Below, piece by piece: positions 1 through 9,178 of a DNA stretch of 64,000 bases (within the stretch, counting starts at the first letter, position 1; every line of letters starts with the position of its first letter). The notes under the pieces are model-generated. The model did no database searches, was not told the DNA's origin, and was given only the letters and a program-made list of their open reading frames with translations. The DNA is from Flaccisagitta enflata (lineage: Eukaryota; Chaetognatha; Sagittoidea; Aphragmophora), in NCBI GenBank assembly GCA_965153355.1, contig OZ231128.1, positions 4,092,001 through 4,156,000 of the forward strand, written 5' to 3'. Position numbers and translations under genes: made by a program.

Positions 1-217
1 ACGTTATTTAGTATATACAGGGCAAATATTCGTGTGATTGATGGTCTTTTATAAACTAACAGACTATAAAGTCTATATTGTTAATCTTTTTCTCAATTCT
101 GTCAACTTCCATCACTTTCACTTTTACATTTTCAGTTTTAGTGAGTCAGCAGATATTCCGAAAGTTTACTAAAACATTTCAACGCTGGCGCCTCATTGTC
201 CAATGAAAATAATGCTC

Positions 218-620
<403 letters not shown>

Positions 621-714
621 AGATCACAAACACTGGAGTAAGAACAACACACGCAATCTGGCTCAGTATTCCCTTCCAAATCATGCTGTTGTTTTTGAAG
701 CCAGATCTGGTTTA

Positions 715-840
715 CTACTATGAAGCTTCCCAGGAACAAACCCATGGTGGAAAAAAAAGGCCAAGTGTTGTGAACCTCCTAGGCATGTTGTAAATTGTAT
801 ATGGTACAATAAAAGCCAGAAATTTAAAAAATCGGCTTAG
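715..840 (-). repeat. dispersed repeat, unfilled copy
   Basis: Read on the minus strand this matches the plus strand at 2177-2260 and then at about 3080-3110. The shared landmarks are AAGCCGATTTTTT, ACAACATGCCTAGG, ACTTGGCCTTTTT and GGTTTGTTCCTGGGA. The plus-strand copy is split by the hairpin/GTCC element at 2258-3080, so this copy shows the target before insertion: a plain T run. Confidence 0.75.
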
Positions 841-2176
841 AAATAAAGCATTTGTAGCTTAATAACAGCAAAAATAAACTATTTTAAAGTATTTATTAAG
901 TTAAAAATTGTAGTTTTTCTTTCTAAAACTTTGAAGAAATAGTTGAACAGTGTGGCAATGGCTGCTGTTATGATATTTCTACCCCTTTCAACAAGTTCAG
1001 AGGCAACTATTACAAATTGAATCAAAAAAACTACTTAAAAAACAATAGATAGAGGCATTTCTAATATTTTTTTGTTATTTTTGAGCAATGATTTATAATC
1101 TATTATTTTAATCTAGTTGTCAGAGATTCAAACATAAGTATTTGTACTGTTATTATACTTTATAATGTTTTATTTAATTATTTGGAAAAAATATTACTAT
1201 TTTCTTTGTTGAAAAACCTTTTTTTACTGTTTTTTTTTAGCCTATTTTTGTGCTATTTGAGTTGATATCCCTCCTAACTAGTCTGATATGGTAATATTGT
1301 TTATACAGCAATGATAGCCACATTACACTGTAGTTTTCTGAAGTTTTTGAAAGTGTAATTACCTTTTTCGATACAAAAAATGCTTAAGGGCTTCCAGTTG
1401 TCCCACATGAGAAAAATCAATAATTAGGTTTGTGGCGATTAATACGGAGTACAAGCCACTCATTTCTAGATGCCCAAGTCTCTGCCATCGATCACTATCA
1501 ATGTAGCATTACATAACAGAGACAGTTATAGCATCACAATACACAAGGAAGCATGCTGCACTGAAATGCTAAGTTTTGTGTTTTCCTAGCAACGAGTTAC
1601 TAAGATACTAGCCAGGAACAACAAGTTTCAAAGGCCGAATCAATTGAAATACATAATTCAAATCAGTACAAATCAAGCTGAGGTTGTGAAAATTAGCGGT
1701 ACGTTTTTTTACATGTTCCTGAATGCAAAAAGGCATGAAATTTTATGTATGATATCGGACAGAGGTAGTGAAGGGCCACTCGATTTGATTTATGAGAATT
1801 ACCCATTCCTTGCTACCTTCAAATTAGAATTGACTTGATTTACCTACTTAAAATGGCTTTCACTGAACATTTGAAATCGCATGGTCATTAGGATGCATCT
1901 ACTTTACCCAAAACTCTTATTCGTTCAGACTTTTAGGGTCCAGGGTCATCAGAATATGTACTGATCTGAGGACATGATTTTGCTTATTTGGTCAATGTTG
2001 TAAATAGGCGATGGAGGCTGTTGGCAGTGTCAGTTACTCAATTTTTGGTGCTCATTGGATATCCTTAGCACCTCCCAGGCCCGATGAAGCTGTCTTAGTC
2101 AGTTCAGATTGGCCACCTCTCGTCCCTTAAAAATGCATTATTTTAGCTATTATCAAGCTATAAATTCTGTATTTCC
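841..2176. other. AT-rich region, no gene seen
   Basis: No long open frame, splice-linked exon or clear repeat was found. The only open frame of note (1644-1838, + strand, 64 codons) has no recognisable motif and I do not annotate it. Confidence 0.6.
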
Positions 2177-2257
2177 AAGCCGATTTTTTTTATTTTTGGC
2201 TTTATTTGTATCTAATACATTGTACAACATGCCTAGGGGGTTCACAATACTTGGCCT

Positions 2258-3080
2258 TTTTAGTCGCGTGTACGCGACTCTACACCTTGCTCTGTCGGTC
2301 GGTCGGTCCGTCGGTCCGTCGGTCCGTCGGTCCGTCACATTTTTGAATTTTTAGCGTTTTTAACATTTTTTGATATCTTTTTTAACTTTTTTAACATTTT
2401 TTAACATTTTTTGACATTTTTTAACATTTTTTAACAATGTACCTATTTTAACATTTTTTAACATTTACTACTCGACTCAAAAAAAAAGCCGCACCCTATT
2501 TTGAGTTGATGTATAAGAAAAGAAAATTATTTGAAAACTTTTCTGTTAAAATGATTTTAAGGATTTTTGAATTTTCTTTTATTCTAGACCAATCCCAGAT
2601 CTGTACCTCAAACCGTTTAGGGGCTAGAGCTCTGCAAAGAAAAGCATCATTTTAGTAAAATGCATTTTTTTCATAGGGATTGCGAAACTGAAATAGGAAT
2701 TATTTTTACTTAAACTAATGCCATTTCTAAACGAAAAAAAAATAGCAATACCAGATTGCCGCCAAATGAAAGATCTTTTCAAGAGTTTTCTAATGGTCTA
2801 AAATTTTAATTAGTTTTTTTGAAATTTAATATAAAAATTTGTCATTTAAAAGTGCGGCTTTTTTATTGAGTCAAGTAGTATTATTATTTTTTGACATTTT
2901 TTAATATTTTTTAACATTCTTTAACACTTCTTTATATTCTTTAACATTTCTTAACATTTCTTAACATTTTTTAACATTTTTTAACATTTTTAACATTTTT
3001 TAACATTTTGACATGTTTTTGCTCTTTTGTTTGTCACTTCCAGACGCACGCGACTGTTGCCCTTTTGGGCTTGTTTTTTT
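2258..3080 (+). mobile_element. Helentron-like hairpin/GTCC element, long copy
   Basis: The head hairpin TAGTCGCGTGTACGCGACT (2261-2279) is followed by CTACACC and a GTCGGTCC microsatellite (2293-2335). Next comes a TTTTTTAACA array (2340-2460 and 2885-3010). The tail CACGCGACTGTTGCCC ... GGGCTTGTTTTTT ends near 3078. A separate TA-flanked MITE (2468-2878) is nested inside. Comparison with the unfilled copy at 715-840 places both borders in a T run. The family assignment rests on layout (hairpin, GTCY microsatellite core, T-rich target), which I know from DINE-1/HINE elements; no transposase is present. Confidence 0.7.
2468..2878 (+). mobile_element. Tc1/mariner-like MITE, family CTACTCGA
   Basis: Terminal inverted repeats of about 27 bp start CTACTCGACTCAA and include AAAAGCCGCAC. 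They are flanked by TA at 2466-2467 and 2879-2880. The element is 411 bp and has no coding capacity. A sister copy with the same ends and interior (GACCAATCCCA, TCTAAACGAAAAA) lies at 31180-31583. A TA target duplication is typical of the Tc1/mariner superfamily. It is younger than the element it is nested in. Confidence 0.8.
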
Positions 3081-3229
3081 ACCTAGGGTTTGTTCCTGGG
3101 ATGCGTGGAAGGGGAATGGTAAATGGGGCCAGAACTCGCACCAACATATGGCCCCAAACCCGGCCACGGATTTGAGCCATGACATATCCGTTGGTCGGTT
3201 TATCAAAGTTTCAACACACACATACAATC

Positions 3230-3315
3230 AACCCCCCTTTCAACACACACATACACAGACTGACGGATGGACAGGCAAAGCCTCTTATTGAGTAGCGTGT
3301 CCGCAACTAAAAGCC
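3230..3315 (-). mobile_element. hairpin/GTCC element fragment
   Basis: GACGGATGGACAGGCAAAGCCTC followed by GTAGCGTGTCCGCAACTAAAA is the reverse-complement head of the hairpin/GTCC family. The tail half is not recognisable. Confidence 0.55.
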
Positions 3316-3354
3316 AATCAACATATCACGTTATCCCACAAAAAGATTTATCAG

Positions 3355-3718
3355 AGTTTTTTAGATGCATCCTCGCGTCTCTTTAATAGGCTGTGCGTTG
3401 GTCAGTTGGTTGGTCAGTTGGTTGGTAACGCATTCATTAAAAACCTCAAAATCATGCATTTTTTCAACAGAAAAGTGGACCTCACCAAGTGAAAGCAGTG
3501 TATATTTAGCAATTCATTCATTATATCATTTATTCATTCATTAATAACAGTCATACATAAAAACATTCATTCATAAAAAAAACATTCATTCATAAAAAAC
3601 AGACATTCATAAAAAACAGACATTCATAAAAAACAGACATTCATAAAAAACAGACATTCATAAAAAACGTTCATTCAAAGAGGACGCATCGTTGGCCTAC
3701 TTGGCCTTGTTTTCACTT
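3355..3718 (+). mobile_element. hairpin/GTCC element, GATGCATCC subfamily, with 17-bp tandem array
   Basis: The head TTTTTTAGATGCATCCTCGCGTCTC is followed by GGTTGGTCAGTTGG repeats. A 17-bp array of CATTCATAAAAAACAGA units covers about 3536-3672, and a CTTGGCCTTGTTTTC tail ends near 3715. The head differs from the TAGTCGCG subfamily, but the layout is the same. It ends about 95 bp before the receptor start codon, so it may have brought in or displaced promoter sequence. Confidence 0.55.
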
Positions 3719-3810
3719 AAACGGCACAACCGTTGTAAAAAGTTGGAATTATCTGGAAGTGAAGAGCGCAGAACAAAAAACAATCAAGTGTTTTCTTTGC
3801 TCCTTTGTCG

Positions 3811-4461
3811 ATGTTCGAACAAATGAATGAAATATCAGCTATGGCTTACGCTTGTCTAGTTCTGCGTCAAATTTCCATCATTTTTATCATATTTTGGAGT
3901 AGGTTTTCCGCCGAGGCTGCTCTTTCTGACAGTGATAAGCATATTCCACCAGAAAACATCTCGTTGTTGAACCTATCGCCTCGACCTGAAAATGCCAATG
4001 CCCTCGATTGTCAATTGATGTGTCATTCATATCAGGCTCCAATGGATCTTTCAACATCAGGATTCTTTTGTGCTTTTAAGCCAACTCTCAGCGAGTGTCG
4101 AGTGCTAACCCGTGATATGGTGCGAAATGCGATCACAAATGAGCCTCAATGGCCGTTCTTAGTCAACTTCACGAAGCCTATGACGTTTGGCTTTAGTGGG
4201 AGAGAGCGCTACTGCCATAATTTGACGAAAATTGGTGATGGCTTTTTAGCCGATCTTGCCAATGTCCGAAATTGTTGGATCGAAGAGGCGGATCATCTCA
4301 AAAGAATAGGAAGCAAAACATTTGATGGCCAAAGAGAAAATCTTGTGAAAATTTCTATCGGTCTTAACGGTGGAGACCGGGGGATGGATGTTATAGAGGA
4401 TCACTATGGAGAAACTCGAGATACTGATTTTGAGCAACAATACACTCCAGGAGCTTGGTAA
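3811..4461 (+). CDS. Toll-like receptor/KEN fusion, N-terminal part (signal peptide, first LRRs)
   Basis: This is the N-terminal part of the receptor that continues in another frame from 4406. The first ATG is at 3811; in-frame ATGs at 3829 and 3847 could also serve. A hydrophobic stretch around residues 17-31 (LRQISIIFIIFW) fits a signal peptide, followed by a Cys-containing cap (CQLMCHSY, FFCAFK, SECR) and then leucine-rich sequence (NVRNCW, LKRIGSKTF, ENLVKISI). The frame runs on to a stop at 4459-4461, but its last 20 or so codons lose the LRR pattern, while the +1 frame shows a textbook repeat (EKLEILILSNN). Two readings fit. One is a single-base indel between 4397 and 4458; a stop at 4394-4396 sets the left limit. 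The other is a 76-bp intron 4345-4420 (GTGAAA ... CTCGAG), which joins the frames correctly but has a weak acceptor. Confidence 0.75.
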   Translation: MFEQMNEISAMAYACLVLRQISIIFIIFWSRFSAEAALSDSDKHIPPENISLLNLSPRPENANALDCQLMCHSYQAPMDLSTSGFFCAFKPTLSECRVLTRDMVRNAITNEPQWPFLVNFTKPMTFGFSGRERYCHNLTKIGDGFLADLANVRNCWIEEADHLKRIGSKTFDGQRENLVKISIGLNGGDRGMDVIEDHYGETRDTDFEQQYTPGAW

Positions 4462-7400
4462 TGAGGTTTTTCATGCTAATCCAAATCTGAGGATAATCAA
4501 TCTAAGTGGTAACCGCTTATCAGTTTTGGATTTCTTTGATTCAACCTTGATCGCCTCAGGTACCAGAAATTTGCTAGAGCTTAATCTTTACGATAATCGT
4601 CTTACCGAAATACACAATATTTCATTTCAAATGAATGTTGAATTGAACCATAATCAACTCACCAGAATAGGACCACTCACATTCGGCACTTTGTGGTCTG
4701 GCTATGATTTAAGCCATAACAGGTTAACCAGAATAAAAGCAGACTGGTTCTCACATCCAGGGTATTTGCAGCAATTAGACCTAGCAAATAATCTCATTAC
4801 TAGCATAAGCATGGAGGACGTAAAAGATTTTTGGAACCTTCGCACACTTGTTCTTCGTCACAACAGAATTATCTCTATTTCAAATATTTGTGAGTCTCCC
4901 CAACTCCAAGTTCTCGATCTAAGTTATAATCACCTAGCAGGATATCAGAAATGTGAATTTGGATGGAGCAGCGGTATTCATGAACTTTATGTCCACCATA
5001 ATAACATCAGTCGATTTGAGCTCTACAAACGGTATGTTGACATTTTGCATCCAATAACCATCCCGGTGTATAAGCTTAATTTAAGCAACAATGAGCTGAA
5101 ATCGTTACCTGGAGTGTTCAGCGGGAAAATTAATGAAAACGGAGCAGAATGGAAACCCATTTTGTCCATTAATGATTTAGACATCTCAGGAAATCAAATT
5201 AAAAGCTTAAGTGATAAAGAGAAGATGACATTTTCCACTGTCTCTAGACTTTGGCTGCATGATAACCCATGGATCTGCGATTGTAGGGCGGACCAACACC
5301 TGTCTATATTTTTATCAAGATATTATATATATCCTTGTGAGCCGAAACAATGCAAAAACAGTGGAGGAGTTTTGGATTGCAGAGACTCCAACATGGAAAC
5401 GATACCAACGTGTTTACCATACAGGGAAGTATCCCTTGATCTTTCAAATAACTCAATAAGAAATGTCACATTTACAAAACAACATGAAAATATAACCCAT
5501 CTAAATCTTGGGCAAAACCAGATTGATTTCATCGATGACTCTTCACTCCAATTTCTCAAAAAGTTGTCATACCTGGATCTAAGGAACAACAAACTAGGAG
5601 TTTTACCCAGTAAGTTGTCGAATTTTACAATGACAAAGATTCTTATTGGTGAGAAGAACCCCATAAACTGTGATGACTGCCGGCAGCTCTGGGTACTAAA
5701 CGATATTGTAAACAAAAACCCTCAAGTTATACATTGCTCAAGTGGTGCGACTTTGAATTCAGCCAATATAGACCAATTTTTTGTGATTTGTTATGCTGGT
5801 TATTTACTACCAATTCTTGTGCTCTTTATCATATCGGTAATCGCGATACCCTTCATCATCATTAAATGTGCAAGATGTCACAAGCAAATATGGAAGAGTC
5901 TAAAAACAAGATTTGGATGGCTGTCCCTCATTCATAAGAGAAAACAAAAAAGGGTCGCTTTTTATGCAGAATATAAGATACGCAAAAAGATTGCACATGA
6001 GAAAATAAGAAGCCTATATGGAGCATTTTATGTTTGGCCTCGCAACATGGGATACTTTTTTCTGGAAGCGGTAACATGCTCCCTCCACGAACACATTGCG
6101 TATAAGGATCATAGAGAAATAAAGATCAAACCCTCTGACTTGTCAAAAGATCTTCTTCAAGGTGTCGACTATCTACACCAGGTGGAACGAGTCATTCATC
6201 GGAAAATCGATGCTCACTCAATTTTCTTGCAATTGGATGAAACAAATCAGTTTTACAGACTTAAGATAGGAGATTTCAGTCAGGCTCAATACATTCCTGG
6301 GATTCAACCGGAAGTCAGCGTGTCAGTTGGAGAGGTTGATGAAATTGCACAAGATTTAAAGGCAGTTGCACAAATGATCTATCTAATCGTGACAGAGGAA
6401 AATGATAGCAGTCTTGATGATGATGTGACAAAAATTAAAGATATACAATACGCCATTCTTTATCTATCTTTGATCAATGGTCTTTCTGCCGCTGAAGCAC
6501 TTTGCTTGCCCCCTTTCCAGATGTGCAAGAGAAAACTGTCCCTCTTGACTCATCTCGATAAGGACAGAATCTGCGAAATAGTTTCAAAATTAAAGAGACA
6601 GGTTGGAAAAACCACTTGGTTGACCTCGGCAAATGTTGTTTTGCACGAATTCAACTTATTGCGATCTTCTCATGAAACTTCCACTCTTCCACACATATGG
6701 AGCATAGCTTATGATCTTATTGATGTCCCGTTTGACGATATCATATTTGTCAAGTACCTTTTCCAGGCATTTGCTCAACACCAAGACACCATCCAGCTCC
6801 ACCATTTTCATTCCGACTCAATTCAGCTCCAATTGGACAGATTTGGACAATGGATTCCAATACTTGAGTTGGAAGCTTCTCTGAGTCCCCAATACGCAGC
6901 GGGTACTATTACTGAGCATTCAAAAGGCAAGGCGATGGCATCGTTGCTGCAATTTGTGCTAGACTGGCAGCTCCATAAAAAAGAATTGAAGATGGAGGAC
7001 TTAGAAAACTTTGCCGTGGAAAAAATTGAAATGAATATATTGATTCTGTCGCTGCAAGAAGGATTGATGCCAGCAGAGGCTTTGCTAACTCCACCCTTTC
7101 AACATGATCTAAAGAAAAAGTCCATCTTAGAGGAATTGAATGCCTTCCTCAAGCAAGAAAAATGCGACCGAAACATGAAAAAAAATGTTCCTCCTTCAAA
7201 AGCCCTTGAGGCGGTGGAAACCAATGCGCGCCTTGTGATTGGTGGAGAGGGGGCGTGGAACGTCCACTTTACAGAGGAAGTCATGCAAGCATTTGCGGCC
7301 AATAATGGTCATGGGTACAACATCGTCTCCTTCGCAGATCTACTAAGAATCATACGAAATATTTTCCAGCATGGTCACGAGGAGCCAAAAGCCATGCTGT

Positions 7401-7696
7401 CCATCTTTCGCACTACAAACCCATCTCCAACCCAAATGATGTTTCAGTTTTTTCAGTTGTTGCCCTTTTTTTACTTACACGCGCTCAGCTGTTTTGAGAA
7501 GTTCTTAGGGCCTCGTCAGGATTCAGTACCCGAGTTGTACGTGAAAATCTACGACCTGGTGGAAACTGTCATTTGTGTGCGAGGTATGGCCAATATGTCG
7601 CTTAAGCCTCTAAAGAAGAGCGCTGCGTTCACTATCCAGTTTGAATCTCCGACTGATGACACACACGTTGAAGTTGTTAGGGCGTGTTTCTGGTGA
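4406..7696 (+). CDS. Toll-like ectodomain, TM helix, duplicated pseudokinase/KEN receptor (main exon)
   Basis: 1096 codons. LRRs fill about residues 1-285. A Toll-type cysteine cluster (NPWICDC ... CEP ... C) and an N-cap (DCRDSNMETIPTCLP) follow at about 287-340, then more LRRs and a second cluster (NPINCDDC ... HC) to about 447. A TM helix lies at about 460-487, followed by basic residues. The cytoplasmic part aligns with IRE1/RNase L: CSLHEHI, LLQGVDYLH, HRKIDAHSI (HRD Asp is Lys, codon 6203) and IGDFSQA (DFG Gly is Ser). The glycine loop and VAIK lysine are not seen, so this is a pseudokinase. The module repeats: LSLINGLSAAEALCLPPFQ matches LSLQEGLMPAEALLTPPFQ, and HHFHSDSIQLQL replaces HRKIDAHSIFLQL. 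The last KEN domain contains SFADLLRIIRNIFQH with D978, R984, N985 and H989. Expected role: membrane receptor with RNase output (inference). True coding probably ends at 7679; the final codons and TGA come from an inserted MITE. Immune function is inferred from architecture only. Confidence 0.85.
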   Translation: MEKLEILILSNNTLQELGNEVFHANPNLRIINLSGNRLSVLDFFDSTLIASGTRNLLELNLYDNRLTEIHNISFQMNVELNHNQLTRIGPLTFGTLWSGYDLSHNRLTRIKADWFSHPGYLQQLDLANNLITSISMEDVKDFWNLRTLVLRHNRIISISNICESPQLQVLDLSYNHLAGYQKCEFGWSSGIHELYVHHNNISRFELYKRYVDILHPITIPVYKLNLSNNELKSLPGVFSGKINENGAEWKPILSINDLDISGNQIKSLSDKEKMTFSTVSRLWLHDNPWICDCRADQHLSIFLSRYYIYPCEPKQCKNSGGVLDCRDSNMETIPTCLPYREVSLDLSNNSIRNVTFTKQHENITHLNLGQNQIDFIDDSSLQFLKKLSYLDLRNNKLGVLPSKLSNFTMTKILIGEKNPINCDDCRQLWVLNDIVNKNPQVIHCSSGATLNSANIDQFFVICYAGYLLPILVLFIISVIAIPFIIIKCARCHKQIWKSLKTRFGWLSLIHKRKQKRVAFYAEYKIRKKIAHEKIRSLYGAFYVWPRNMGYFFLEAVTCSLHEHIAYKDHREIKIKPSDLSKDLLQGVDYLHQVERVIHRKIDAHSIFLQLDETNQFYRLKIGDFSQAQYIPGIQPEVSVSVGEVDEIAQDLKAVAQMIYLIVTEENDSSLDDDVTKIKDIQYAILYLSLINGLSAAEALCLPPFQMCKRKLSLLTHLDKDRICEIVSKLKRQVGKTTWLTSANVVLHEFNLLRSSHETSTLPHIWSIAYDLIDVPFDDIIFVKYLFQAFAQHQDTIQLHHFHSDSIQLQLDRFGQWIPILELEASLSPQYAAGTITEHSKGKAMASLLQFVLDWQLHKKELKMEDLENFAVEKIEMNILILSLQEGLMPAEALLTPPFQHDLKKKSILEELNAFLKQEKCDRNMKKNVPPSKALEAVETNARLVIGGEGAWNVHFTEEVMQAFAANNGHGYNIVSFADLLRIIRNIFQHGHEEPKAMLSIFRTTNPSPTQMMFQFFQLLPFFYLHALSCFEKFLGPRQDSVPELYVKIYDLVETVICVRGMANMSLKPLKKSAAFTIQFESPTDDTHVEVVRACFW

Positions 7697-7931
7697 CGAC
7701 CAAAAACGCGTTCCCTCCTGTGAAACGCGATAACAGTGTGAACACATATTCAAGAATTTCAACCGTCCCACGAGGGAGTGAGCGAAGTGAGTGAGCGAGC
7801 CCGTGAACGGAGCGTAGCGAAGCGGAGCGCTGCGGAGCGAGTGAGCGGAGTGAGCGGTGCGAGCGAACGAACGTAGCGAGCGACCGAGTGGCCCGTTCAA
7901 AACGCGATCGTCTTTGACTAGAAACGCCCCC
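7680..7931 (+). mobile_element. Harbinger-like MITE inserted in the receptor exon
   Basis: 252 bp with imperfect terminal inverted repeats (GGGCGTGTTTCTGGT at the left, GGGGGCGTTTCTAGT read from the right). It is flanked by TTA at 7677-7679 and 7932-7934. The interior is rich in GAGTGAGCGAAGTGAGTGAG-type repeats. Other copies lie at 21922-22176, 24521-25044, 26172-26409 and 38128-38395 (flanked by TCA on both sides). A 3-bp target duplication fits PIF/Harbinger. Element plus duplication is 255 bp, a multiple of three, so the exon frame is the same on both sides. It places TGA at 7694-7696. Confidence 0.88.
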
Positions 7932-7934
7932 TTA

Positions 7935-8128
7935 ATGTCAAAGATGATAGGGATGGCAAAATCATGTCCTGCATCGACGTCTTTGTTGACGTCGTACCGA
8001 AGCTGATTTTAAAATCGGCGAAGCTTTGGAGTGAAATTCCGGTAGAATCGCTCATTGTTAGGAGTTGTGGTAAGACGATTGACATCAACAAAACTACAAT
8101 TGCAATAAGCACTGGATCTGCCGTCATG
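7935..8128 (+). CDS. receptor exon continuation: first ubiquitin-like segment
   Basis: This is open in the same frame as 4406-7679. With the MITE and one TTA removed, codons run GTT GAA GTT GTT AAT GTC AAA GAT without a break. The peptide has the beta-grasp pattern of a ubiquitin-like domain (IDVFVDVVPKLIL, then VESLIVRSCGKTIDI) and resembles the segment in the last exon (LERLKNII ... KLISVKAGGTELKRG). It ends ATG|GTAAGT at 8128/8129, a strong donor in phase 0. The whole first domain probably starts before the MITE, near AAFTIQFESPTDD (about 7620). No known ubiquitin-like family was recognised, so the fold is an inference from spacing and internal similarity. Confidence 0.72.
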
Positions 8129-8662
8129 GTAAGTAGTTTATAAGTAGACTTTTAACAATGATGTCTTATAAGGATTAGTCGCGTAATCACTCATAACAAT
8201 TCTGTATGTGAGTAAAATGAGACTGTATTTAGTTTTTTTAGTCGCGTGCTACGCGACTCTACACCCCGCTTTGTCGGTCCATCCGTCGGTCCGTCCGTCC
8301 CTCCGTCCGTCTGTCCGTCCGTCTGTTCGTCCGTCACATTTATGGAAAAATTTCACCAAATACCAAGGAGATTTTTGGAACAGAAATTGAGGCTTGCATG
8401 AAAAAAATGGCTCTCATGCGCCCATGGGAACCATGGAAAACTATCTTTGATTTTGACTACAGCACCCTAAATTCAGAAATCTGATATGTGTAGACATGCC
8501 TCGTTTAAGTTCTTTGCTGATTTTTTTTTTTTTTTTTTTTTTTTTTGCCCATTTTTCATCATTAAAAAATTCAAAATGACCATACAGACGGACGGAGAGA
8601 TGAACTCACTCTCTTATATAGATGTAAAGAAGTATATGGAAAATGTTTCATGTCACTTTCAG
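8129..8662 (+). other. intron of the receptor gene
   Basis: The donor is ATG|GTAAGT and the acceptor is TGTCACTTTCAG|GCC. The length is 534 bp and phase 0 on both sides. It contains a truncated hairpin/GTCC element (8239-8345: TAGTCGCGTGCTACGCGACT then GTCCGTCC repeats, no tail) and a 26-T run (8521-8546). An ATG-initiated frame (8576) runs through the acceptor into the last exon, so an internal start making a short ubiquitin-like protein is possible but unsupported. Confidence 0.75.
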
Positions 8663-9178
8663 GCCTTGCACAAGTCAAATAAAGATTCTGATACCGCGTC
8701 AAATTTTGCTCCTGACGTAGCCACTGGATTGGACGTCTGCCATGACACAACTGCGCATGATGATGCCCATCTGAAGAGGACTGGACCTTCCAAAATCTTC
8801 TTGCCAGAAGGCTCATTCATACGCGTACTGAAACCTGTGGTGTGGGTAGAATTCAAACCCATCAGAGCTGCTTCCGGTGAAGTTCTTCTAAAGACGATCA
8901 AGCCCACAGCAACTGTCGCGTCTATCCAGGGTTTTGCCTTGGAAAGGCTCAAAAACATTATCTCCCCAGATTTGTTGTTGGATCCAAAATTGATCTCTGT
9001 GAAAGCTGGTGGAACCGAACTGAAACGAGGTCGCAGTTTAGTCGATTTCGTTTTTCCGCATTATGTCACACTGTTTGTGCATTATCCAGAGGACAAAATC
9101 ACTTACAGGCAGCCCAAGTCACCAGAAGTTGATCTAAATGATACTTTTCTGGCCATTTTTGATTCTGAGAATGATTGA
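8663..9178 (+). CDS. receptor last exon: second ubiquitin-like segment
   Basis: 171 codons plus TGA at 9176-9178, in frame with the preceding exon after splicing. A polar, low-complexity linker (KSNKDSDTASN ... CHDTTAHDDAHLK, about 45 residues) leads into a second beta-grasp-like segment. This starts with VVWVEFKPIRAASGEVLLKTI and continues through LERLKNIISPDLL and KLISVKAGGTELKRGRSL to YVTLFVHYPED. The ISVKAGGTEL turn resembles the middle strand of ubiquitin-like domains. The protein ends in an acidic tail (LAIFDSEND). Without splicing the frame is open back to ATG 8486, but those codons read a poly-T tract. No AATAAA was found in the next 120 bp. Confidence 0.75.
   Translation, partial: ALHKSNKDSDTASNFAPDVATGLDVCHDTTAHDDAHLKRTGPSKIFLPEGSFIRVLKPVVWVEFKPIRAASGEVLLKTIKPTATVASIQGFALERLKNIISPDLLLDPKLISVKAGGTELKRGRSLVDFVFPHYVTLFVHYPEDKITYRQPKSPEVDLNDTFLAIFDSEND

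Noticed and set aside
7680-7931. MITE acting as an introner-type intron with splice sites in its terminal repeats
   Set aside because: Pairing the GT sites in the left terminus (7684, 7686, 7693) with the AG at 7920-7921 shifts the frame in every case. Only weak sites outside the right terminus keep frame.
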